Virus record (IMG/VR): IMGVR_UViG_3300021376_000462
Span: 1-20,112 of that record
Direction: 5' to 3' (one strand)
Length of the DNA: 20,112 nt
From: a virus
A program made the position numbers and the translations under genes. Below the pieces are notes generated by a model. It did no database searches. It saw only the letters and a list, made by a program, of their open reading frames with translations, and was not told the origin of the DNA. This document shows, piece after piece, positions 1-5,814 of the stretch. The number at the start of each line of letters is the position of its first letter. Positions within the stretch are counted from its first letter, which is position 1.

Positions 1-257
1 ACGCAAAAGAAACTGGGACGTGCAGACATCTGGCAGAGTGGGGTATATATTGGTTTAACAGATTCCAAGAAAAAGGAATTTTAAAGCCTTGGTTATTTAA
101 CGTCGAGGAAATCGAGCAGGACGTTAGAAAGGAATTACGTTTAACTAGCAGATACGTTGAAGAGTCAACAGTTGGCGCCAAAACAAAAAATAAGATTTGG
201 AAATTGTTTATTTTGCAATCAATAAGCAATAACGCAAAACTTGACGAATTGATATGA
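1..257 (+). CDS. Truncated hypothetical protein (C-terminal 84 residues)
   Basis: This is an open frame already running at the window edge (first complete codon at base 3) and ending in TGA at 255-257. The visible product is 84 residues, basic, mostly helix-like, and rich in aromatic residues near its start (EWGIYWFNRFQEKG). I do not recognise the family. The stop overlaps the next start as ATGA, so it is cotranscribed with the following small gene. The start lies upstream of the window, so full length, domains and function cannot be judged. Its position before RusA and other DNA-metabolism genes fits a replication or early-region gene, but that is context only. Confidence 0.6.
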   Translation, partial: AKETGTCRHLAEWGIYWFNRFQEKGILKPWLFNVEEIEQDVRKELRLTSRYVEESTVGAKTKNKIWKLFILQSISNNAKLDELI

Positions 258-445
258 CAGTTTTTTTAGGCGATCAAGCTAAACGACTTTATTTTACTAG
301 GGATATGCCTGTAAATTCTATAGGCGTATTTTTAGGGCCAGATGGCAATTATCTATATTGGTATTGCGAAGGTCATACCTACGATACTGGAAGCGCTGAA
401 ACGGAACAAGAAGCGTTGGAAATAGCAAAGAGAAATTTTAAATAA
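254..445 (+). CDS. Small hypothetical protein, 63 aa
   Basis: The 63-residue protein starts at an ATG that overlaps the upstream stop (ATGA). It has a beta-rich N-terminal half with aromatic strands (GNYLYWYCEG) and ends in a short helix (TEQEALEIAKRNF). This looks like a compact single domain. There is no signal peptide, membrane segment or metal-binding cluster, and only one cysteine. I do not recognise the family and assign no function. It sits in a tightly packed run of small genes ahead of a RusA resolvase, which suggests an accessory role in phage DNA metabolism. Confidence 0.6.
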   Translation: MTVFLGDQAKRLYFTRDMPVNSIGVFLGPDGNYLYWYCEGHTYDTGSAETEQEALEIAKRNFK

Positions 446-464
446 ACTAAACAAATAAAAAACA

Positions 465-764
465 ATGGACAAAATTTATGTTGGCGCAGGCCGTATTTTA
501 CAGACGCAATTTGGAATTTTACCAAAGGTTGCATTTAGTAGAAAAGATTTAAACAAGCTAATTGCTTATCTAGATGCAAATGGTTCTGAGTGGGTTAATT
601 TAGATATGAAAGAAAAAAAGGAAAAGACAGAGGGAAAGGCAACGCATTATTTTGAGGTTAGTACTTATCTAAACGATAAGCCAAATGAAAAAAATGAATG
701 GGTTCCAGTTGTAGCTAAAAAAGAAATAATTGAAAAATATGAAAAAGATACTTTACCATTTTAA
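465..764 (+). CDS. Small acidic/basic protein with SSB-like C-terminal tip, 99 aa
   Basis: This 99-residue protein is preceded by an A-rich leader and no Shine-Dalgarno sequence, which is normal for Bacteroidota. The N-terminal half is beta-rich and the middle is charged (residues 48-58, KEKKEKTEGK). The last residues, YEKDTLPF, resemble the DDDIPF-type tip that single-stranded DNA-binding proteins use to recruit partner proteins. The general shape (short beta domain, charged linker, LPF tip) recalls small SSB-like proteins next to recombination genes in Bacteroidota phages, and a RusA gene follows shortly downstream. An ssDNA-binding or SSB-mimic role is inference. The 3' end overlaps the next small gene. 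Confidence 0.65.
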   Translation: MDKIYVGAGRILQTQFGILPKVAFSRKDLNKLIAYLDANGSEWVNLDMKEKKEKTEGKATHYFEVSTYLNDKPNEKNEWVPVVAKKEIIEKYEKDTLPF

Positions 765-915
765 GCCTAAAAAAAGGGATTTGTTTAGCATTGTAAGTAC
801 TTGTCTAGCAATATTTCTTTTTATTTATTTTCAAATGCCTTTTGGCCTTTTGTTTATGTGTTCTGTATTTATGTTTACAATCTTTCTAGACTTTATTTAT
901 AGCCTTTGTGAATGA
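739..915 (+). CDS. Small membrane protein with two hydrophobic segments, 58 aa
   Basis: The ATG at 739 gives a 58-residue product; a TTG at 730 would add three residues (MKN) and is less likely. The protein begins with a basic stretch (HFKPKKRD). Two hydrophobic segments follow, roughly residues 16-30 and 34-50, separated by a QMP turn. This pattern predicts a two-pass inner-membrane protein with a cytoplasmic positive N-terminus. It overlaps the end of the previous gene by 26 bases and shares ATGA with the RusA gene that follows, so it is translationally coupled. Function is unknown. The size would allow a holin-like or superinfection role, but nothing beyond topology supports either. Confidence 0.5.
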   Translation: MKKILYHFKPKKRDLFSIVSTCLAIFLFIYFQMPFGLLFMCSVFMFTIFLDFIYSLCE

Positions 916-1253
916 TTAGTTTTAAGCTAAACCAAAAGCCGTTAAGCATAAACGAAGCCTGGCAGGGCAAACGCTTTAAAACTCTAGCTTATAATGCTTA
1001 CGAAAAAGCGATGCTTTTACAAATGCCAAAGGGAAAAATTGATGCAGAACAAATGCTTAGGATTGAGTTTTTTTTTGGCTTTAGCAACAAGGCAAGCGAC
1101 TTAGATAATCCGGTAAAACTTCTTTTGGATATTGCGCAGAAAAAATACGGCTTTAACGATAAAAACGTTTTTGAGCTTAACGTTCGCAAATGCATTGTAA
1201 AGAAAGGCGAGGAATTTATACAGATGGTTATTTATCAGCTTTTGCCTTTTTAA
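912..1253 (+). CDS. rusA: RusA-family Holliday junction resolvase
   Basis: The 113-residue protein has the RusA layout. The acidic catalytic motif SDLDNPVK (D63, D65, N66, K69) is followed by LLLDIAQ and then by FNDKNV, which supplies D83. The spacing matches the essential residues of E. coli RusA (D70, D72, K76, D91). RusA enzymes are homodimeric, Mg2+-dependent nucleases that cut four-way junctions symmetrically. Phages use them to resolve recombination or replication intermediates before packaging. Length is normal for the family (about 110-130 aa). The start overlaps the upstream stop (ATGA) and the next ATG follows the stop directly. The C-terminus also ends in LPF. Confidence 0.85.
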   Translation: MISFKLNQKPLSINEAWQGKRFKTLAYNAYEKAMLLQMPKGKIDAEQMLRIEFFFGFSNKASDLDNPVKLLLDIAQKKYGFNDKNVFELNVRKCIVKKGEEFIQMVIYQLLPF

Positions 1254-2057
1254 ATGAAAACAATACACAGTTTATCTGGAGGTAAAACGTCAAGCTTTAT
1301 GGCTCTGCATTACCCAGCAGATTTTAACGTTTTTGCATTGGTTACAATTGACGAAATTAAATGCAAGCCTTTAGATGCTGGAATTGTTAGATACGTTTCT
1401 GAAAAGCTTAATTACGATTTTATAGCAACCGCAGAAAGTGACGCAACTCTTTACGCAATGCGAGACCTTGAGCAATTGTTAGGGAAGGAAATAACTTGGG
1501 TGAAAGGTCAATCCTTTGATAAGCTAAACAAAAGCCGTAAAGCTTTGCCAAATCAAATGTGGAGGTTTTGCACGACTGAAATGAAGATGCGACCAATATT
1601 TGATTGGTGGTTTAAAAACATAGGCGAAAAGGTAAAAATGGGCGTTGGATTTAGATATGACGAAAAAGAAAGAGCAGAAAATTTCTCCCAAACCTTTAAA
1701 GGAATAACAGGAAAAAGAGGAACGTTAAACCGCTGGGAGGAAATAGAGTGGAGAGAGGGTTGGTTTCCTTTGATTGAAGATAGACTAACTCACTACCCTA
1801 TTTATCAATGGGCAGAAAAAAGCGGAATATCTTTTCCTGCTGATAGCAATTGTGTAGGATGCTTTTGGAAACCTGTGCAGCAGCTTAGAAAAAATTGGAA
1901 TAATGAACCTAAGAAAATGCAATGGTTTTCAGACCAAGAAAAAAATGCGCAATGGAAAAAGGAAATGAGTTTTGAGCAAATTAAAAAAGTGGGTTTACAA
2001 CAAGACTTTTTTTTTGGCACTGGTTCTGGTTGCCAAGCTGGATTTTGTACGGATTAA
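1254..2057 (+). CDS. PP-loop ATPase, PAPS reductase-like (adenine nucleotide alpha hydrolase fold)
   Basis: The 267-residue protein opens with a PP-loop, SLSGGKTSS (residues 6-14), the pyrophosphate-binding signature of the PAPS reductase/N-type ATP pyrophosphatase superfamily. Downstream is the family-type RFCTTEMK motif (C106). It is followed by NCVGC (C200, C203) and a C-terminal GCQAGFC (C260, C265); together these could bind a Zn ion or an Fe-S cluster. Phage members are usually annotated as PAPS reductase. DndC, the sulfur-transfer enzyme of phosphorothioate DNA modification, shares the fold. No dnd-type or cysteine desulfurase partner is visible here, so the substrate is open: sulfur, nucleotide or DNA modification are all possible. 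The ATG directly follows the rusA stop. Confidence 0.75.
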   Translation: MKTIHSLSGGKTSSFMALHYPADFNVFALVTIDEIKCKPLDAGIVRYVSEKLNYDFIATAESDATLYAMRDLEQLLGKEITWVKGQSFDKLNKSRKALPNQMWRFCTTEMKMRPIFDWWFKNIGEKVKMGVGFRYDEKERAENFSQTFKGITGKRGTLNRWEEIEWREGWFPLIEDRLTHYPIYQWAEKSGISFPADSNCVGCFWKPVQQLRKNWNNEPKKMQWFSDQEKNAQWKKEMSFEQIKKVGLQQDFFFGTGSGCQAGFCTD

Positions 2058-2077
2058 TACAAAATCTATCTTTTTGA

Positions 2078-2105
2078 TTGGATAATTGTTTTAAAGTTAT
2101 ATTTG
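2078..2105 (+). promoter_or_regulatory. Bacteroidota-type promoter for the XRE regulator gene
   Basis: TTG at 2078-2080 is followed after 17 bases by TATATTTG at 2098-2105, matching the TTG / TAnnTTTG pattern of Bacteroidota sigma factor promoters. It lies in the 66-base gap after the PAPS-reductase-like gene. The transcript would have a short A-rich leader before the ATG at 2124. The downstream bases (AAAC, then AGC) weakly resemble the repeated element seen before three structural genes. Confidence 0.55.
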
Positions 2106-2123
2106 TGGAAACAAAAGCAAAAA

Positions 2124-2327
2124 ATGAGTTTAGAGGAAGGTTTACTAATTAGAAAAGCAAGAAAGGCTAGCGGTTATACTCAGCTAGAATTGTGCGATAA
2201 ATTAGAAATGAGTCACGCGCCAATTAATCAAGTAGAAAATGGTTGGGAGTCTATTTCTTTACATAACTTGCGTAAAATATGCGATGCAATAGGATTAGAG
2301 GTTATTATTAGGCATAAAAATGGCTAA
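2124..2327 (+). CDS. XRE-family helix-turn-helix transcriptional regulator
   Basis: This is a 67-residue single-domain HTH protein. RKARKASGYTQLELCDKLEM, SHAPINQVENG and SLHNLRKICDAIGLEV are the five-helix Cro/cI-like (HTH_3) pattern, which binds operator DNA as a dimer. There is no C-terminal dimerisation or protease domain, so it is Cro-sized and not a full cI repressor. I chose ATG 2124 over the in-frame TTG at 2103 because that TTG lies inside the predicted -7 box (2098-2105). It has its own promoter just before the packaging module, so it may regulate the switch between modules. That regulatory role is inference. It overlaps the next gene by 8 bases. Confidence 0.8.
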   Translation: MSLEEGLLIRKARKASGYTQLELCDKLEMSHAPINQVENGWESISLHNLRKICDAIGLEVIIRHKNG

Positions 2328-2571
2328 AGCTTTACCTAAATCAAAAACAGATTATTCTTTGGAAATACGTTACAGGCTAAGAGATGGACAATGGTCTGAA
2401 TGGTCTAATAAAGGAAAAGGTTTATTTGAAAGCATAGAAATAGTACAGAGACAGATTAGAACTCTTGCAAGCGCTTATCAAGGTAGAGAAAAGGAAGTAC
2501 GATTTGAATGGAACGGATGGCTCTGCGATTTCCAGGGAAAGCCTACCGGACAAGTAATTGAGTTAAAATAG
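2320..2571 (+). CDS. Hypothetical protein, 83 aa
   Basis: The 83-residue protein starts inside the end of the XRE gene (ATGGCTAA overlap), so the two are probably translated together. It reads as a beta-strand protein with one helix: strands around YSLEIRYRLRDGQWSEW, a helix around IEIVQRQIRTLASAY, then strands KEVRFEWNGWLCDF. It is tryptophan-rich (five W). It has no signal peptide or membrane segment. I do not recognise the family. It is the last gene before the terminator at 2601, so it closes the upstream transcription unit. Confidence 0.65.
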   Translation: MAKALPKSKTDYSLEIRYRLRDGQWSEWSNKGKGLFESIEIVQRQIRTLASAYQGREKEVRFEWNGWLCDFQGKPTGQVIELK

Positions 2572-2600
2572 ATAGTTTTTTTGGGTTTATGTTAACTGCG

Positions 2601-2631
2601 AAAAGCCTTGCTCAATCGGGCAAGGTTTTTT
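2601..2631 (+). terminator. Rho-independent terminator closing the upstream module
   Basis: CCTTGCTC at 2606-2613 pairs with GGGCAAGG at 2618-2625 (eight pairs, one of them G-T) around an AATC loop. The stem is preceded by AAAAG and followed by TTTTTT (2626-2631), so the A and T tracts can extend it. It separates the DNA-metabolism/regulator module from the terminase genes. Confidence 0.85.
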
Positions 2632-2632
2632 G

Positions 2633-2640
2633 TAAATTTG
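2633..2640 (+). promoter_or_regulatory. TAnnTTTG -7 box before the small terminase gene
   Basis: TAAATTTG ends four bases before the TerS ATG at 2645. If it is active, the transcript would be leaderless or nearly so. The nearest upstream TTG (2608-2610) is 22 bases away and lies inside the terminator stem, so the -33 region is weak or absent. Confidence rests on the perfect -7 box and on the need for a promoter after the terminator. Confidence 0.4.
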
Positions 2641-2644
2641 TACT

Positions 2645-3025
2645 ATGAGCGGAAGACCAAAAGCAATATTTGATTTACCAGAAAACTGGTATAATGAGGT
2701 ACTAAGCCTTTACAAAGAGGGCGCCTCAGATGTAGAGATTAAAGCGCTTATTTATCAATGGAGAGGATCATTTTCCAATGATTTATGGGATCGTTGGATA
2801 AAAGAAGAGGAACAATTTTCGGAAACCATAAAAATGGGAAAGCTTTTATCAGAGGCTTGGTGGAGTAAATCTGGCCGTAAAAACTTGGAAAATAGAGACT
2901 TTAATTATACTGGTTGGTATATGAATATGAAAAACAGATTTGGTTGGACTGATAAACAAGCGGTGGATATTACAAGCCAAGGAGAAAAAATGACTCCGCC
3001 AATCGAATGGTTGCCAAGTAATTAA
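2645..3025 (+). CDS. terS: Terminase small subunit
   Basis: The 126-residue protein sits directly upstream of, and overlaps by one base (TAATG), the large terminase gene. The N-terminus (residues 1-35; [20 protein letters not shown] then DVEIKALI) has the helix-turn-helix layout used by small terminase subunits to recognise packaging sites. The middle ([20 protein letters not shown]) and the end ([14 protein letters not shown]) resemble TerS proteins in which MKNRFGW-type segments precede the oligomerisation tail. It would bind pac/cos DNA as a ring and hand it to TerL. Length is in the normal range. It is the first gene after the terminator. Confidence 0.8.
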   Translation: MSGRPKAIFDLPENWYNEVLSLYKEGASDVEIKALIYQWRGSFSNDLWDRWIKEEEQFSETIKMGKLLSEAWWSKSGRKNLENRDFNYTGWYMNMKNRFGWTDKQAVDITSQGEKMTPPIEWLPSN

Positions 3026-4242
3026 TGGAATCAATAAAACTGCTAGATAAATACAAGCCTTTATTTTACGAAAGGCCTAAAACTAGATATTATCTAATAA
3101 CTGGCGGACGTGGCTCTGGTAAGTCTTGGACTTTATCCCTTTTCCTTTTAAATCTAACTTACGAGGAAGGCCACGTTATTCTTTTTACCCGTTGGACGCT
3201 AACAAGTGCCTTTATTTCGATTATTCCAGAATTTATTGACAAAATAGAGTTAATGAATAAAGAGGGCGACTTTGAAATTACCCAAAGCGAAATAATTAAC
3301 AAGGTAACCGGCTCAAAGATTCTATTTCGTGGAATTAAGACTAGCCAAGGAACGGCAACGGCAAACCTTAAATCAATCGCTGGAGTTACAACTTTTATTC
3401 TTGACGAATCAGAGGAACTAAACGATGAGGATGTATTCGACCGCATAGACCTTTCGATTAGAGCGGCAAATAAGCCTAACAGAGTCATTCTTGTTATGAA
3501 TCCTAGTTACAAGTCGCATTGGATTTATAATCGTTTTGTAAAGCAGAAAACAAGCAACTGTACTTACATTCATACAACGTATTTAGATAATCAGAGAAAC
3601 CTTTCGCAAAGCTTTATTGACCAGGCGGAAAGAGTTAAGCAAGAAAACCTCCACAGATTTGAGCATTTATTTTTAGGCAAATGGCTAGAGGATTCTGAAG
3701 GCTTACTTTGGTCAAAGCCTTTGATTGATAAAATAAAGGTCATTTCAAAACCAGATTTGGAAAGAATAGTTGTTGCGATTGACCCAGCTGCTTCGGCAAA
3801 TTTAGACTCGGACGAAACCGGTATTGTTGTACTCGGAAAAGATAAGCAAGGCAAAGGCTACGTCTTGGAGGATTTATCTGGCAAGTATTCGCCTAATGAA
3901 TGGGCAAAAGTAGCGAGCCAAGCCTTTAAGAATTGGGATGCGGATTGCATAGTAGCAGAAAAGAACCAAGGAGGCGATATGGTAGAAAGCGTTTTAAGGT
4001 CGCAAAACGCGACTGCAAGAATAAAGCTTGTAACTGCAACAAAGGGAAAGTATGTCAGGGCAGAGCCTATCTATAGCCTTTATGAACAAAATAAAATTTA
4101 CCACGTTGGGCAATTTCCAATACTTGAAAGGCAAATGGTTACCTTTGATCCAGATAAAGGCAAATCGCCTGATAGAGTAGACGCCTTGGTTTGGGGTCTA
4201 ACTGAATTAATGCTTGGAACTAAATTTGAGTTTTCAATATGA
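3025..4242 (+). CDS. terL: Terminase large subunit (ATPase/nuclease, PBSX-like)
   Basis: The 405-residue packaging motor has both expected domains. The N-terminal ATPase has Walker A GGRGSGKS (27-34), Walker B FILDESEE (124-131) with catalytic Glu, and a coupling-type segment ILVMNPSYKSHW (155-166). The C-terminal RNase H-like nuclease has AIDPAA (D253), CIVAEKNQGG (E312) and SPDRVDALVWGL (D383 and D386), giving the metal-binding acidic residues. It drives DNA into the prohead through the portal and cuts the genome. Length is typical of PBSX-type terminases (about 400-430 aa). The TAATG overlap couples it to TerS, and its stop overlaps the small membrane ORF downstream (ATGA). Confidence 0.95.
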   Translation: MESIKLLDKYKPLFYERPKTRYYLITGGRGSGKSWTLSLFLLNLTYEEGHVILFTRWTLTSAFISIIPEFIDKIELMNKEGDFEITQSEIINKVTGSKILFRGIKTSQGTATANLKSIAGVTTFILDESEELNDEDVFDRIDLSIRAANKPNRVILVMNPSYKSHWIYNRFVKQKTSNCTYIHTTYLDNQRNLSQSFIDQAERVKQENLHRFEHLFLGKWLEDSEGLLWSKPLIDKIKVISKPDLERIVVAIDPAASANLDSDETGIVVLGKDKQGKGYVLEDLSGKYSPNEWAKVASQAFKNWDADCIVAEKNQGGDMVESVLRSQNATARIKLVTATKGKYVRAEPIYSLYEQNKIYHVGQFPILERQMVTFDPDKGKSPDRVDALVWGLTELMLGTKFEFSI

Positions 4243-4403
4243 AAAGAGAAACGATTGCTTTAATACTTTGGATGATATGTTGTTACCTTTTAATTTCATT
4301 TGTTTTCCTTTCTTTTAATATTTTTTTATGGGAATGGTATGGGCGTTTGGGCCTTATTGGACTTTGGTTTTGGGGAGTAGGATATTTTGAAAAAAATATT
4401 TAG
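4239..4403 (+). CDS. Small membrane protein, 54 aa
   Basis: The 54-residue frame begins at an ATG overlapping the terL stop (ATGA, 4239-4242) and ends in TAG at 4401-4403. After MKRET it is almost continuously hydrophobic, with segments at about residues 6-30 and 36-50. It is rich in W, F, L and I, with a WEWYGR turn between the segments. This predicts a two-pass inner-membrane protein. The overlap and spacing argue that it is real, since it exactly fills the space between terL and the promoter for the portal gene. I do not recognise it. A membrane protein between terminase and portal is not a core packaging function. Confidence 0.6.
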   Translation: MKRETIALILWMICCYLLISFVFLSFNIFLWEWYGRLGLIGLWFWGVGYFEKNI

Positions 4404-4404
4404 G

Positions 4405-4428
4405 TATATTTGTTAAAACGAATATGCT
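4405..4428 (+). promoter_or_regulatory. Repeated promoter-leader element, copy 1 (portal)
   Basis: TATATTTG (4405-4412) is followed by TTAAAACGAATATGCT, ending at the portal ATG at 4429. It matches the copies at 7694 and 13846 at nearly every position. The TTTTG at 4385-4389 leaves only a 15-base spacer, so the -33 contact is poor in this copy. It probably starts transcription of the portal/MuF genes with a very short leader. Confidence 0.6.
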
Positions 4429-5811
4429 ATGCTATTAAAGGCTCTCAGGGATTACATAACTCCAGCGGTTATTTCGACGCCTCAGAAACCAGATGTAAAC
4501 CTATTAAATCAGATTCTATACGGCCAATTTACGGCCTCTACGCTTGTTGTTTGGTACGACTCAAATCAGCAAACATTTATAGACAAAGGATACAAAGGCA
4601 ACGCCTTGGTTTATTCAATCATTCGTAAAATAGCAGAAAAGGGTAAGCAATGCCCAACTTTCGTTTACAAAGAGACAGAGGCAAGCAAGAGATATAGAGG
4701 AGCTAAATACACGACTAAGGAATTAAACCGCTTGCAATCAATCGCAATGCGTAAAAAGGAGTTGGTTGACGTTACCTATTCAGACCCAGTTAGTCAGTTG
4801 ATTAAGAATCCTAACCCGATGCAAACTTGGTCGGAATTCTTGGACAATATGCTAACGTGGTACAATACTAGCGGAGAAATATTTGTTTATGGATTTCAGC
4901 CTACTGAAGGCCTTAATAAAGGAAAAATAAAGGAAATGTATGTGATGCCTTCTAACTATGTGGAAATAGTTGCTGGCAACCTATTCGAGCCGGTTTGTGG
5001 CTATAAATTGATTATTGGAGACCAAAATATTGAGATTCCAGCGAGTCAAGTTTTGCATATTAAAAACACAAACCTTACTTGGGATTTAAACGGTGCGCAA
5101 CTTCGTGGAATGCCTCCGCTTTTAGCTGGATTAAAGACTTTGCAAGCTAACAACGAAGCAACTGAAGCCAAGCAAAAGACTTTCCAAAATGGAGGTGCAA
5201 AAGGCATTATTTCGCCTAACATTACAAATCCTGAGTTTTGGCCGTCTCCAGAGCAAAGAGCTAAGATGGACGAAAGAATAGACGAAAGAATTAATGGAAA
5301 TAAAAACATTAATAAAATTGTAGCGTCTTCTATTCCATTGCGATATGATTCGATCGGATTGAGTCCGGTTGCAATGGATATTATTAATTCTCAAAATATG
5401 GACTTGCAAACGCTTTGCGGATTGTGGGGTGTTAACCCAGTTTTGTTTAGTTCAAACGCTACCTATGCGAATTTGGAAGGAGCGCAAAAGGCTTTGGTTA
5501 CTGACGTGATTATGCCGCAACTTCAGATGATTGAGGAGAAGTTTACTCAATGGCTTTGCAAGTCATATGGAATGGATTACGTCATTGATTTTGATATTTC
5601 TTCTTTCTCCGAACTTCAGCCAGATGTAAAGGTTATTTTAGAAACGTATGGTAAATCACCGTACTTTACCGGTAATGAAGTTAGAAGTTTATTGAACTGG
5701 CACGCTAGCGAAGACCCAGCAATGGATATTCATTGGATTCCAAATAATGTAATTCCAAGCGACGAAGCTTTAGGAAATGCAGCAACGGATTTTACCGATT
5801 TCCAAGCTTAA
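4429..5811 (+). CDS. Portal protein (HK97 family)
   Basis: The 460-residue protein has the HK97/lambda-type portal layout. An early GNALVYSIIRKIAEKGKQCP segment (residues 57-76) is followed by the wing region with SGEIFVYG and the VLHIKN strand. Next comes the GMPPLLAGLKTLQANNEATE helix leading into the channel, with FQNGGAKGIISP, and then the stem/crown helices with FSSNATYANLEGAQKALVTD. As a dodecamer at one head vertex it forms the DNA entry channel and docks terminase, then neck proteins. Length is close to the family norm. ATG 4429 follows the conserved leader element. An overlapping frame starting at 4410 is a shadow. Confidence 0.93.
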   Translation: MLLKALRDYITPAVISTPQKPDVNLLNQILYGQFTASTLVVWYDSNQQTFIDKGYKGNALVYSIIRKIAEKGKQCPTFVYKETEASKRYRGAKYTTKELNRLQSIAMRKKELVDVTYSDPVSQLIKNPNPMQTWSEFLDNMLTWYNTSGEIFVYGFQPTEGLNKGKIKEMYVMPSNYVEIVAGNLFEPVCGYKLIIGDQNIEIPASQVLHIKNTNLTWDLNGAQLRGMPPLLAGLKTLQANNEATEAKQKTFQNGGAKGIISPNITNPEFWPSPEQRAKMDERIDERINGNKNINKIVASSIPLRYDSIGLSPVAMDIINSQNMDLQTLCGLWGVNPVLFSSNATYANLEGAQKALVTDVIMPQLQMIEEKFTQWLCKSYGMDYVIDFDISSFSELQPDVKVILETYGKSPYFTGNEVRSLLNWHASEDPAMDIHWIPNNVIPSDEALGNAATDFTDFQA

Positions 5812-5814
5812 AAA

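Noticed and set aside
2103-2123. TTG start giving a 74-aa XRE protein
   Set aside because: The TTG is the last part of the predicted TATATTTG box, so it would not be in the mRNA; ATG 2124 fits the domain and spacing.
3159-3488. Long minus-strand frame inside terL (also those at 9117-9473, 7011-7325 and 13085-13330)
   Set aside because: Antisense to clearly supported structural genes, with Ser/Phe/Leu-rich compositions typical of shadow frames and no own spacing or leader.
4410-4628. 72-aa frame overlapping the portal start
   Set aside because: Shadow of the portal gene; it starts within the promoter-leader element.
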